Origin: Pelargonium cotyledonis
Lineage: Eukaryota; Streptophyta; Magnoliopsida; Geraniales; Geraniaceae
Assembly (NCBI GenBank): GCA_036897625.1
Contig: JAYMTA010000026.1
Span: 1-64,000 of the forward strand
DNA: 64,000 bases
Reading direction: 5' to 3'
Shown here: one piece after another, positions 46,163 to 60,068 of the stretch
Layout: the number at the start of each line of letters is the position of its first letter
Numbering within the stretch: position 1 is the first letter of the stretch
Made by a program: the position numbers and the translations under genes
Notes under the pieces: model-generated
What the model saw: the letters and a program-made list of their open reading frames with translations, nothing else
What the model was told of the DNA's origin: nothing
Databases searched by the model: none

Positions 46163-48605
46163 CCGAAAGGGAAAAACTTCTGCTAATTTTAGTAATTAAG
46201 AAAAGGGGTTACGAAGAAGGTTACCTATTTTACCCTACGAACCGCCTAGATACATCTAGGATTTTTCTATCATGAACAAACTTATAGCTACCCATGAACT
46301 CTGGATTCCCTACTGGAAGAAAAGGCGTTTAGCCAGCCTCTTTTTTATTTAAAAGTCTTTGTTTTACACTTTGTTAACTGAGATTTCCCTTCGTTTTTAT
46401 CTAACTAGCCTAATTCCTCGAATAATACAGCACAGAAAAAGCGATAAGACTTACTTTAGTTTTTCTTAGAATTTCAAATTAGATTTTGTTATTAACTTGA
46501 ATACTTGACAGTGCTTCTTACAGGAAGGATGTTATATATACTACTCTTTTTGTTTGGTTTCTACATTCGTACGTAATATGTAATACTTGACGAAGGCAAT
46601 ACTATACTTCTGTGCCTGTTCATATATAGCTTCTGCTTTGAACATAATAAATAAGTCCTTAAATTCCCTTTCTAGTATTGTAAAGTGCTAGTGTTTCTCC
46701 AAGAAGTTCTCAACTCAACTGCAGGGGTTCCTTTTTTCGAGTAACTCATCACAAAATTTTTAAACCATTAGAAGGATTTGGCTGGGTAGAGTCCCTTGAA
46801 CTTAAAATTTAAAGTAAGGAAGTGATATTTAGCTCTTTACAACAAACCCTGCTGCCTCGAGTAATAAGCTACTTCTTTGTTTATGCTTCATCTGGAGTAA
46901 CCTTTATTGAAAAAGGATATCGTTTTTTAGAATTTGCGGACTACCTATACTATTACTACTGGGAATTCCCGACCTTTTCGAAGCTCTCCTTACCAAGGAG
47001 CCTTTACCCAACTGCAACTAAATATCTAATTACTTAAATTTTTGACTCGAAGGAATTCAATTTTTTTTTATTAAACTTCCATGACGGAGACTTCTTTTTT
47101 AAAAAGGAGAAATCTATTCCTAAGCTTACCGAGTTCCCATTCTCAGTAAAACCTGTTAGAAATCGCTGAAATTCTAATTATGTTCATCTTTTTGAGGGTG
47201 GTGTACGAAGGGTACTTACTAAAAAATTCATTTTAGGAGGGTCTTGCTTTTACTCTATATAAATTACTAATATTTAATAAATAACTATAGACTTCCTTAT
47301 ACACTTGTTACTTGAACTCGTATAAATAATAATAATACCTTGTTGCAACAATCTTTCTCTACCGAGTGCTTCTTAAATCTTTCTTTAAAACTTTCACTAC
47401 TCAAAGCCTTTTACCGAGGGTTAAACTGGGCAATTAGGTGTCTCTCATTTTATTAAATTGAATCCAGATTAGATTTTAAGGTCTCTGCATTAAGGTGTTA
47501 TCTTTAGTATATAAAAAGGAGATCCTATATAAAGAAAAGCATTTCTATCAAGGGATTCCGACTTTCTTAGCATTATGACTCCCAAGTCGAGGTACACCTT
47601 ACCTTATGGGTGTTCAACAAAAGAATGAAATTAGGAACTTATAACAAACTCTAGAAAAAGAAGCATCCGTTAAACAGGAACACGTACAGCTTGTGTTTAT
47701 GACTAGCTACTAACGTTATGATTACTATCTATCGTTATTCTCTAAAACCTTTCTGGAATGACCACGAACTCTTTTATAAAGAACTAAATAATCTAGGATT
47801 CTGGTACAGGGGGTTTATCCTTGTTGAAATCAGTAGTTTATTCCAGACTCTCTTAAAGGGTCTTACTTTCATGAAATATTACTAGGGTTCTTATTGTTTG
47901 TATATTCTTCTTAAACCTACCAAGCTTTATCGGCAAGCCTCTATAGGAATAAAGTTAACCTAATTTAATTAGTATGGAAGCTCGCAGCCCGTACTTCTCC
48001 AGTACGTTAAAAAGAGTTAGTTTTAGTATCAGGAACCCCAATTAACTAAAATTTTCAGGCTTTTCTTTCGTATTGTCGTATTGATTTCACATTCAAAAAA
48101 CTAACTAAACCAGTAAACCAGTATATATGTAGAGCGCTGTATCAAGTAAGATTAAAGTCTTAACCTTGGGTTTTCTTTATTCTGTAGTATAAGGTACTTA
48201 TGTAAACAAGAATTACAGGTATAGGACACTATCAATATAAGTCCTGTAAAGAGAAAAATAAGTCCAAAAAGGAGGAGTTTTTGTCCTCAAGACCAAGCAA
48301 GACCAGTCTCATATTCAAAAAAATATTCGTAAACTGAACTTCCTGCTTTTCGACAAGATTTAGTTAATTGATATTTTGGTTTACACCTCGTGGCAGGGAA
48401 ACTTAGAGTTCTTGCTCTTTGAATGTCTTGTTAAACCATACTTGCGTAATAAAGATTTTTAGGATTCCATTTTATAGGAGGTGTATTTAAAGTAAAAGCT
48501 CTAGAAATACCTTAATAATAAAGGCTAAAAAGACTTCCTTTCTTTTTGTTTTTGTAGTAGCTCTTTTCTCTCTAAACTGCACATAAAGGTTATATTGTTA
48601 TCCCG

Positions 48606-48678
48606 GGAGCTCTCGCGGGATTCTAACCCATGACATTTAGGTTTGGAGGTATGTGTTGTAACAGCTGAATGAATCTCC
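48606..48678 (-). pseudogene. trnW-like tRNA relic (CCA anticodon kept)
   Basis: Minus strand has ACCTCCAAACC and then AATGTCATGGGTTAGAATCC, close to trnW-CCA of plant organelles. The T loop has TTAGAAT instead of TTCRAAT and the acceptor pairing is imperfect. Confidence 0.4.
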
Positions 48679-51584
48679 TTTTCTTAAACTGTTTGAACGG
48701 GGTAATATTTTTTCTCGTATGTAATGACACGACTAGTATTCTTTAATATAATATATGAATTTCGAAAAAGTAGATTGATATAGTCTATGCAGCAAGAGCG
48801 AGAGGGACACACTGGAATGTGGTAACTTAAGCCAACTTCTCTTTTTAGATATAAATTCGATACTAGCGGAGTCTGGCTAATATTTGGCTGAGTAGCTTCA
48901 TACTAATACTTATTGAGCCTTCTTTTAAAAGCGAGATCTATCAACTTTCCCTATAAAGTTCATAGTGGGGAGTAATAAAGTGTTAGTTCAAGTAGAGAAT
49001 ATGCAGGTTAAAGTCCTAACATATTGCTTAGGGTCCTTATTTTTTGGGACTCCGGTCTCTTTTGTAAATAGAATTTAACATGCTTGTAAGAAGTAGCTGT
49101 TCTTAACTGGATTTGATTGCTGCAACTTTAATAAAGGCAGGCCTATCTCGTTAGTTAAAACTTTACAGAAAAGAAATTCTAGTTAGTCATTGAGCGGCAG
49201 GTAGTAGTCTTTATTTCTGGCTCTACTTTTTTTGTGTAAACTTTCTTAATAATAGATAAGGAAATCGTTGACAGAAAACTCGTTTATAATATGCCGTTTA
49301 TAGAACCCTTCTATTAGGGGAGTAGGTTCTCAGCTTCAAACAGCCCTCGATAAGCTGCATTTATTCGAGCAAAAACCACTTTTGCTTTGATATCTTTTGA
49401 ATATGATAGACAAAAAGCAGTAAATCTAAATCTCTGATGTACCTTTCGGCTTTATGCGCAACATTTAACCGAGATTCTGAAGTAAGTAGTAGAACAGAAG
49501 GGTTTAAATATCTTCTTGTATAGCTGGGCATTCACAAGGAAAAGTGTATAATTAGAAGTCCTGCAATCACATAACATAAAACCCCCTAGCTTATCTCTTG
49601 ATTATGTCCACGAAATTCCTAACCTTTTATGGTTGCTAAGTTGTTCCTTTTCAAAGATTATAGTAAGACTTTTCTACCCATTTTTACGCAAATCTACGAG
49701 TGAGGAAGCATCTAACAAAAGGGGTCTTTTTTAGCTTTTTAATACTTTTTAGTGAGTCATTCAAGTCTTGTGACATACTTATAAATCTTGTTTTTCCGAT
49801 TAGTCTAAGAAGGCTCTAAAACAATTAGTAACAGAGAAAGCGGAGTCCTTTGAATTCCTTTATTTTGGTAAGTTATCCGAAACTAATCCTAGTCCCGAGA
49901 TTTGTACTTATTAATAATAGATAAAGCGCTCACTTTTTCCTTAATTTTCAACTAGAGTAATGCTATAGGATTAAGAAGTCCGTTCAATACATATCTTTAA
50001 ATATTAGTAGACCTTTTAGTTTAGTAACTTCGAAAAACTGGAGATCGCAAGCAAGGGGTTGGCACTAAACAGTAGCAGTTGTTCAATATGGAGTCCCCCC
50101 TTTGGGTTGCTTAAGAGCTTTTGGGGAATTCAGTGTAACAAATTAAATCTTAAGAGTTTTAGCCTATCACCATAATACTCAATTTATAATTAAAAGAATT
50201 TCCCTGGAAAAGTCCAACACCAATGACTTAGATAAATATATAAGGGATATCACGGATAAAGCACCCGGAGTACTTATAAAACTCTCAGTATAAATTCATT
50301 TTTAAAGGCTTCAAAACCCTAGACAAAGGGGTGACGCCGGAAAAGTTTAAGGCTGAGTCTGTAGTGCTTCGTTTATTATTTCAAAGTTTCTTGAATAATT
50401 TTTAGAATTAGACAGTCCTAAGGTGTAAAAGAAAGGTTGAGGTATAGGAATGAAATCATTTAACAGAGATACCCTTTGATAAACCAAGGATCCTACGACT
50501 GTGAACCCTAAAAATTAAAATACCCTTTTTTAACAATTGAGGATTTATCTTCATTACCCTTGCGTAGGACAACTAACAGGAACCCATTTTTGAAATAGAA
50601 GGGCTCTGACTTAAAAAGGGAATCACCTAATAAGAAGATAGGTCTAGGTAAGCTTAAGAAACAAGAAGTTATCGTCAAGAGTAAGGTACAGAGCTCTAAA
50701 ATGAGTACTAACTCCAAAGACTTTGAATCCTTTTCTTTTTAGAAATCAGCAACTTCTATTCCCATTTAGTCTAAATCATTCATTTTAGGTAATCTAATCC
50801 GTGTGCTTTTCAGATACTTTTACGGGTTCCCGTAGTAACTAATATTTTTAAAAACTTTTAAGTAGTAGTGGGTTCTAGTACTTATCCTTAATAGAAAGAT
50901 ACACTTACTAATAAAACCAGCTATTGTAACTATGAAACTTAGTTAATTTGGGCTAAGTTCCTATTCATATAGTACTCTTCTCGAGATCCCCTATATATGC
51001 CTTTATTGCATAACCTGAAAAGCATTTTAAAATCATGGGAATATTTTCTAATATTTCTATTTTAGTGTCCAAGACCTGGCGTATTCGAGCCCTTTTATAT
51101 GCGTTATAACATGTCGCTTACCTATATTGTAACCTATTCTTGAATCTCATTACGGTTCTTTTTGTTAAGGGATGTTGCTACATGGAGTAAATAAGATACT
51201 TATTTTTTTATTTAACCCTATCCAATCTAGAGATCTTATTTTAAGGGAGAAATAATTCAATTTATAAATATCATGCAAAATTCTACTTACGCAAGGCTTT
51301 GGGGAGAAGTTTAAGACTCTAAAGTTGTGTAATTTGGTAGAGTTACCATTACTATATTCTTAAATTCAACAAAGGAAGCCTGTCAATGAAGTCCTTGTAT
51401 CCTTAACCGGCCTTTTTATCTTTTGTAAAGCTGTCTTAGTAGATCTATCAAGGGTAGGAAAAAAAACATGCTCGTTAAAGCAATCCTTTTGTCTTATGAG
51501 TATAATGGTAATAAGAATCCTAAGTGATATTCAAGAAACCCTTTCTTTAATCAAAAAACCCATGAGTTTAAATTTCTAATTATC

Positions 51585-51655
51585 TGTTAGACCGCTGATG
51601 AATTTTTTTTAGTCTGTGTCATTGGTTCGAATCCGAAAGTTTTAGGTTTTCTTTT
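51585..51655 (+). pseudogene. tRNA-like relic sharing its 3' part with the trnE-like relic
   Basis: Contains GTCATTGGTTCGAATCCGAA. The word GGTTCGAATCCGAAAGT also occurs on the minus strand at 35442-35458. The anticodon region has become a run of eight T, so it is probably dead. Confidence 0.25.
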
Positions 51656-53040
51656 CCTAAGCATCTTAATTTGTAGGCTATCTGTCTGGAGAATTCCCAG
51701 ATTATATTAGTTAGTGTACTCTAGATTTTTATATTAAAAACTCACGCCCAACCATATCAGGAAATTTTCTTATGATGATAAAAGCATAAAATATATGCAA
51801 AAGATTTGCGTCTCTAGATGAAATTAAAAAGTATAGTGATTAGGAGCTTCTAGAGGAATCTATAAGTAAGGAAGGATTCTCTATTTGTCGGTTCCTGCAT
51901 TCGGGTTAAGTTTAAAGGCAGTTAAAGAATAAAAGTGAAGGCGTTTCTTAGTAAAGGGAAGTTTCCAAAAAAAAGAGTTATTATATTGTATCCAAGTTCT
52001 AGTTTCAAGCTTTCTTAATCTAATCAAATTTTCGATAATTTTTAATTTGGGGAATGTATTGCCAAATTATTGTTATATAATTAAAAGTCCGGGGGGCTTC
52101 TTAGCAGGAAAAATCTCACTCCACTCTGTCAACATAAAGTTATAGGCGATTAAGAAATTTGTTATAGGTGTTGGTTAATGAAATGAGAATCATTCTTGCC
52201 AGTAACGACCGGATCCGGTAATACTTTGCAATCATATAGTGAAATCCAATGCCAAAAATTAGGTAAAAAAAAGAACACAGTCGGCTTTTGCAAGTCAGGT
52301 TCTCTGGAATCCGCAATTCGGTATTCAGTTTACAAAAAGAGCCTTCAAATTCTCAAAACTAAGGAACCCCTTTTTGCGCCTCAGAGTTTCGAGTAAGAGG
52401 TTCCCGGTCTATTCAAGAGATTTAAGTAGGCTTTACTATATTGAGGACTTCTTCTTACTTACTACTTATTGAAGACTTTGGACAATAACTATACTTTACT
52501 GAAATGCTGAGACATAAGTAGATATAACATTCTCGAGTACCCCACTTCGTTTAGAATATTTTGGTCATAATAAATCTTCTGGGATCTTCTTAGTTTTAGA
52601 GGAACTCAAGGGATGGACACAGGTTCTTAGTAAAAAGGGATCCAGATAGTAAATAATTAGACAGGATGCTGATAAAAAGGAGTATATGCTCAAATAGTAA
52701 TTAAAAAGTAAACAAACCTTCTTCCAGAATAACTAAAGCAAGCAATTAACTATTCGTAAAGAGAAGATCCAGAGACTGCTACCTCACTACTACAGTACTT
52801 ACTTATTACTGCTACTAAAAATAACCGTACTTTCAACTTTTAAGACTATATCTTTATATACGTTTCTTACTAATTCCTTATTATTCTTACTTTTACTTGA
52901 GAATAAACAAAAGCTCGTATTTTTAATTACTTAAATAGAAATAGATTTAGATTATCTTGAATACTCGTCTTTCGTACTCTAGTTATAGTAACTCGAATGT
53001 AGTAAGTATAGTTTATTAGTGAGCATTTCTGTTTTATTTA

Positions 53041-53110
53041 GTTAGTATTTAACGTGGTCATGTACGGGTTTGTTGGATCAGCATGTCAAAGGTTCCAGTC
53101 GTATTACAAC
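53041..53110 (+). pseudogene. trnQ-like tRNA relic, copy D
   Basis: Ends GTTAGTA and TACAAC pair fully apart from a bulged A. The interior carries GGGTTTGTTGGATCAGCATG and CAAAGGTTCCAGTC. It shares GGGTTTGTTGGATCA with copy A, including the altered anticodon hairpin, here with a T-A pair changed to T-G. Confidence 0.45.
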
Positions 53111-56100
53111 TCTGTTTAAAAGGGTACTTATTTTAGAGTTCTGTAAGCTGGCTGGCTTAATTCAAGAAATTGCCGTTTCAATTCCGGAATAATTAAAAAA
53201 TTTAGGAGTAAATAAGTAAATCTAAGAAGAGGTAAGTCCTTGATCCTCCTGTTTCTGGGGTATTTAGAAGTCAGCTTCTGTAATTGGAATCCTTTAGAAA
53301 AAAGAGTAGCCAAGGGGTAGTGGCCCATTGAGACTATCTTCTTGCTGGAGTCCCTTTTTGTTTTTAAATCTAGACGAAGTTGACAAAATTAAGGCAGGGT
53401 TTATTTTCGTTAGTCTATTTTAAGACTTCAATCTCAGAGGGATTAAGAAATCTCAGTTTCCTTTATCTTTATGCTACATGATAAGGGGATCCACTAGTTG
53501 ATTACAGGGGTCTGCTGCTAGGTAGGTAGTATAAAACTCATAAAGGGTATGAAGAGAGATTTAAGTCTGTTAATCTAACATATATTAAGGGGTTGACTCC
53601 TATAGTTACGGTAGGTGCTCAGAGCAAGAATTGCTACTATATTCTTTTTTCGCTAAGCAACTCTAGCCTTCAAGGGTTCCACTATCAAATGTCTCAAAGG
53701 AATCCTTTCAAAGACGGATAGGCGCAATTCTGGGAGTGAAGTACGAGGTTGGAATTATACAAAGAGAAACTCGGTTATAATAAAGTTTCTGTTTAATGCA
53801 ATGCAACTCTTATATATAAATATAAACAAGGATTCTCTAGTTACTTATATATATATTATAAGAGGGTTGATCTCTAAATCTTCTGTGAAATCCTATAAGA
53901 AGTTTATTTAAGTTAAGAAATTCCTGTATATTTATACTTCGAAAATACCTATTTTGGTTGAGACTGGGCGTCGAATGAACCCTTTCATATACTTGTTATA
54001 AAGGCCTTAATTCTTGGTATTTCCTCTTTGATTAACTATTATTTAACTTAACTATTCGAGTACCTTTAAAAAGAAAGTCTTTCAGACAAGCTTGTTTTTC
54101 TTTTATGTGGTCCGAGACAAGGAAGTTGACAGGTCGTCAGCCACATAGAGCAGAAAACAAAACTAAAGGAAATATTCTACTTTTAATCACTTAGATTACA
54201 CCTGTACGTAGACAAGGGGGGAAAGGGGTCATGCGAATTCAGGGGTTCTACTAGGTCCGTCCTAAAGGATATAACTTTGGCAAGCCTTCTTTTTCCAAGC
54301 AAGAAGAAATTGACTATAACTAGTTTGTTAAGCAACTAAGAGCTACTTTTTATAGCACCACTCTTTAGCTTTTTGTAATACGAAATTTCAAACGGATATA
54401 GGAATCGGGAGTCGCCTTGTATTTAATTAACTCTACTGAACTACTACTTATTTGGAGTTTTACAAAAGCATATCTCTCTAAAGTGTCTATAATAGATCCC
54501 TGTTTTGTGTTATTGCGAAGGGATCTGAGCTTTCCTGGGTTGCTCAAATTGTTATTCTTAGCTTTGAAATCCTAAAGCTAAAGAAAGCAAGAGTTTCCTT
54601 TTTTGGTGGATACAGAATAAAGGGTTATTAATGGGACTTTTTTCCAAAAGGAGATTTTTGGGTATATATAATGACAGCTACTCTATTCTAGTTAATTCTC
54701 TTAATAATATAATAAAAGAGAAGTTCGTTGTAGTAATCTGTATGTGAGTAGCTCTGGGCAAGCCTCGCCTCTTATTGCCTTTTACTCAGTGTACTGTAAT
54801 TCTAGTTTCTTCGAAATGTCAATCGATATAAGTCAAATTTATATAGAAAAAGTCGAGCTAAAAGTAGTAGTATAAAAAAGCTAGGTTTTGGCACTGCCAA
54901 GAGAAGTGGGATCTCATTAAAAGAGGGGGTCTATAACAAAAGAGTAGGGTCCTTTCAAAGACCTCAACAGACTAATCTATCTAAGTGTACTCGCTCAAAT
55001 AAAGTCGAAAAACATACGTTAGATCTTTACTTTTATGTCGAATATGTTATGCAATCTTCTGCAATCAACACACGAAAAGTTTTAATATACTAATTATCTC
55101 AGGAGAAACTTAGTCTAAATATTTGGTAGTATTCTGTAATGAGGCACGCCCAGGCATATGATGACAAGCAGGTAAAAAGTTATGGATTCCTATTTAGATT
55201 TCTCTATTTATTTTTAGAGTTGAAGCAATTAGTTGTAGTTTTATGACTTAAATGAAAAATGTGGGGCTCCAGATACAAAGAAATCTCCTTTTAGGGAGGA
55301 CCGTATCAAGCCAATTGGTGGAGTTTTCCAGCTTTACTTTCCAAACAGGGTTTCTTGTGGAGTAACTAATAGATCTTATTATTTAAGCAAAAATTTAATC
55401 AAAGAAATACAAAAATATTTATGACTTGACTGAACTTTTTATCCTTATTTTATTCAAGGGGTTCCTGGTATAGGAAAAAGCAATATGAAATCTCGTATTC
55501 CACTATCACTACCCGAGTTTCAGGCCATACTACAAAGAGGTGTTTAGCCTAACTTTCTCTTTGGGTACTCTAAGATACTGTATCTGTTTATTAGTAGTAA
55601 ACCCTTATTGAGACTGGATTATTCGCTACTTTTTTATCTTTGTTATTTTGTGAATTTAAATTCCTATACTAATAGAAAATTCCTTTTTTAAGCTAATGTA
55701 CGAAAGGGTTTACAAAAAAAGCTACTATTGGGAAAGATTCATGTGAGTATAAATACACGAAATTGTAATAAGTATAAGTGCTTGCTTTTCAATTACTAGG
55801 TTTCTGGTTTGGGTGCTTTGTTCTAGTAGAGTCTAGTAATTTTAGAATTAAAAAAGGCGTTCGAACCCTTACATGTACGTGTAATGTTGGGAAAGCTAGT
55901 TTGTAGTTATAATAGTTATTTTTCTCGATACTTCTTCTTAAACAAACAGCATCTATCCTTTATATCCATCAAGCAAAATTCCCCCAAATTATTAAGCCAC
56001 AAGTCCTGCAGTTTTATACCAGTGCTATATAGATCCGTCTCTCGAAGACCTGTATGCTTTTAACGCTGTTACAACAAGGTAAATAAAATTCTCTATGCGG

Positions 56101-59100
56101 AATCTCCTAAAATCTAGAGTAACTAAACTATGGCACCGGCCTTCTGCTATGAAAGAATCCTCTATAAGAAAGAAGGGAAACTCTAAGAAAAACCTGTAAC
56201 TTATCCTCATTTTTCCCTTTTTCGATGTCATTTAGTTAGTACTTATCGTCCATCTTATTAGGTTTAATTTAATTATAAAGAATTTGTGGTTGAGTACAGA
56301 AAGGTATAGTTTATCTTTCAAGTTACAAAGTTATAGGCTACCTTTGGTTTGGAATGACTTAACTTTGGTATAGACTAGTTACAGTAGGATGTCATAAGGT
56401 ATATTAGGGCAACTCCTTGTTTGTGGTACATTTTATTTTCTCGGAATTTTGAAGTTTTCAATAAAAAGTCTTTATTTCTAGTCCTATTTTTTTAGAACGC
56501 CTAGTATTTGAGCACTTAAATGAAATCACTTAAATAGAAATTCATATCTTTTTGTATACCTTTCAAAGTAGTAGTAAAGTGCACTATAATGGACTATAAT
56601 GGAAGTTTAAACTTACTTTACAAACAAATCTAATGTTTATTCTATGGGAGTTTTTGAGAAAAAGGAGAATACACTGCAGCAGCGTTTCGATTAACTGAAA
56701 GCACTCCTTCGCTATTCTTCATTTCCGGATATAAAACTAGTAAAAGAATTTAATAACGAAACACCTATTAGAGTCTCTTTGGTAGTATACCCCAAGAAGG
56801 GCTTTCACTAAGGGAATAGAAAGGAGCTTGAATTATGGCTTTTATCATAGGTAATGGGTTTGCTAGAGCATATCTCAGCTCTTCTACTTGGCTAGGTAGG
56901 AAGCAAAAAGCCTTTACTTACTTCTATATTTTAGCTTTAGAGCTCTCCTGCGCCCTACACAACTGCTTTAAATAAGAGATATAAAGGATACCTTATAGAT
57001 ATTCTGCATTTGAGAGTTTCGAAAAAGATTTAAGAGAAGGCATCCAGATTAAATGTAAAAAGGTTAAAGTTACTATCTAGGATAGCGAAAAGCACGAGTT
57101 TAGGGTACTTGTGGGTATGCCTAAGGCTTTTGCAATATTTCATATGCTTTAATAACCTTGTTTTATATTTCCACCGATTCATTCGTTCTAGTTTTTAGAT
57201 TTTTTATGCTTCCATTCCTCGCCAATTAATCACAAGGACGGCTCTACAAGGGACTCCTTAGTAAAGTTAGTGATCTAACTCCTTTCGACGAATAATAAAG
57301 TGAACTCAGATCTGGTGGTAAAGGAGAATCTCGTGTAAAAAGTTTGATCGAATCCTATTAATCATTAAGCAAATTGAAAAAGAATAACTGACAGAGCAGG
57401 GTATAAAACATATAAAATTCATATAACTTACAAGGAAACTTCCCTCTATACTCTGTAGCGCAGCCCCCCTCTAATTGCAGTTACTCATATTTCCCTGAAG
57501 GCCCGCTAACAGGGACTCGTGCAAGAGGCAAAAGTTTTCTTACTATAAAGGTTTCTTCTTCATTCTTTGTAATTTTCCCAACAAAGTCTTAGTGTTACCC
57601 TTTTTATATTATATAAAGAAATTCGTGCAGTCTTCTTTCAAAAGGGAATTTCGGAAGTCTAAAGGATAACCATTTAAAATATTTTATGTTTTTCTATACA
57701 ATCTTCCAACCCCAGTTAGCTAAATAATAGTAGGGTACTCTACTTTAAAAGTTGTTTCTTTAGTAAGTAATTACTTTTGTTGTAGACTCGTTTCTTTATT
57801 CTTATTTAAGGAAAAGCTGTACATTAGCTGTTATATTTGTATTCATAGCTCTCATTACGGGTGCTCGTATATTTTGCATTAAAGCTAGGACCCTCTCTCC
57901 CCAATAAAAGTCTATTTTTCTTACAAAAAGTATGCTAACCTATGCGTGCATACACCCTACAATTCCTTATTACATTATGATTTAAAACCTTCCTAGGCCC
58001 CGTTAAACTTATAAAATAAACCCGTTCTTAATACAAATATTAATCAAAATTCCCGGAAATGTAGGAGCCCTCGTTGAATTTAAAAGACTCAAAACTCGCC
58101 CTTCACCCCACGGATTAAAAGGAACATTCTTTTATATAAAAGGTACATTAGCAGTAGGCACGAATGATAATCTAGGGTATAATTTAAAAAGACGTTACGT
58201 ACGGTTAGCACGCACTGCTTTGAGATTCGGGTAACTTTGAACACATAGCTTTTATGAATATCTTTATTACATTATTAGGAGAACTAGGATACTTGCTTGA
58301 GGGGCATCCAAAGGCAAGGTTTGTCGTTAAAGAAGACGGAAGCTTATAAAGAGTGACGTGTTTTGCCTACAATACAATTTGTTTTTCTATAGTATCCATT
58401 TTTAGAAGTAAGAACTTTGCTAATCCCTAAGCTTTGCTTTCGATTGCGGGCTTTCAATAGTTATACTTTTGCTTACTTACTAAGACTAACATATTACCTC
58501 TATTGACTGCTTTTTATTAATTACCTTTCTAACCGAAGGAAGCTCCGATTAAAAGTAAGGAGTGGCTTTAGTAAACCTAGATTCCTTCCTAGTAACAAAA
58601 CTTCTAAAGAAAACACCTGACGAAGAAGTCTAAGGGTTCCCTCCTTAATTATGATCCCGTATTACTTGTAAATCCGGAACTTAGTTAAGAGTTACCTTGC
58701 TTGTAAAATTCCACTATTTCTTATGCCTTATTTAAGCTTAGCTGTAACTGGAAACACCAAGACTTCTTAGCCAAGATGAGTACTAAACAGCTCCCCTAAC
58801 CCTTTTAAAAGGAGATACTTAAAGGCTAGTAAGCTAAAGCATACCTTGTTTTAGACTGCATCAGTTCAGATTCAGGAGAGCAAGATATACCAAGGAGAGA
58901 TTCCCTATGCATTTACTCTTATATTAAGAAAAGCTTTTACTTGTAAGATTGTAAGGCCCCAAAATAACTAGAAATTCTGTCCTCTATCTCGAGGTTGTTA
59001 AGGAGCTGGCAGCTTTTTAGATGCCGTTTTTAAAGGATTCGTTTTGTTTGGAGGCAAGGCAAAGGCAAACCTTGGTTTGTTTCTTAGATTGGTAATTCAA

Positions 59101-59994
59101 AACGGAAGATTTAGGAATTATGGACTGATCTTTCAGTTATGAATTCTAGTTCTTTATTCTTTATTGAGTAAGGTAAATCCCACACAAAGTAGGTCTTGTT
59201 GCTATTATACCAATTATTAATAATTATTGAGGGATTCCTAGAGGATAGGTACTTAGCAAACTAAATTTTCTGAAGCAAATACATAATTATTTGTAAATCT
59301 TTAGTAGTTTCTTTAAAATAGTTTTTTAAGTAGTAAAGAGAATCCATTGCTCCTTTTATTAGTTTTTGCCTTTTGCTGCTTTGTTTTCTTTGTGTTAATA
59401 AAGGGGAGTTTCCCTTAAATATTGTATAAGCCTCTTTCAAAAATAGTATAAGCGGGGAATCCTAAAAATTCCAATAATTGACATTAGGTTCGCTCAACTC
59501 TGAGTTTTGAAGTAGAATTTAGTTTTGTTCTTTAGTATTTAGGGTCTCCTTAATTGTTACTGTGATCCACGCCAGGAATTGGCTATCAAGCAGCCCTTTT
59601 AGTTTCGTAGAACTTTAAAATTCATATTTACTACCTGGAATCTCTTTTCTAATTAATAGAATTTATACCCAAGATTTAGTTACTAGAGTAGCAATTTTAA
59701 TATTACTTTCCTCTTTATTCTTTCCTTTTTAGTAAAGAATTTTATAGTAAGGCACTCATTAGAGTAACTGTCAGTAGAGAATTAAGGTCTTAATAACCGG
59801 TTTTTGTTTAGTGATCATAAGGAATCCCGAAATATTTAGTGATTCTAAGAAAAAAGAGTGTTATAGGTTCCCCTCTTGTTAATAGGCAAGGTAATAGGGA
59901 ATTCAAAAAATCACTTAAATACAAGAATATTACAATTGCAATAAGATCCACTCCATTACTGAAATTTTAGTGTTATTAGAAAATATGTAGATAA

Positions 59995-60068
59995 GCCTCA
60001 GATAGCTCAGTTGGTAGAACAAAAGGGTTGAAAACACTTGGTTATTGGTTCAAATCTTCTGGTATTGG
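59995..60068 (+). pseudogene. trnF-like tRNA relic (GAA anticodon kept)
   Basis: Has ATAGCTCAGTTGGTAGAAC, the loop TTGAAAA and GGTTCAAATC, closely matching trnF-GAA, nearest the plastid form in the D arm. The acceptor ends no longer pair and the T stem has two mismatches. Confidence 0.5.
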
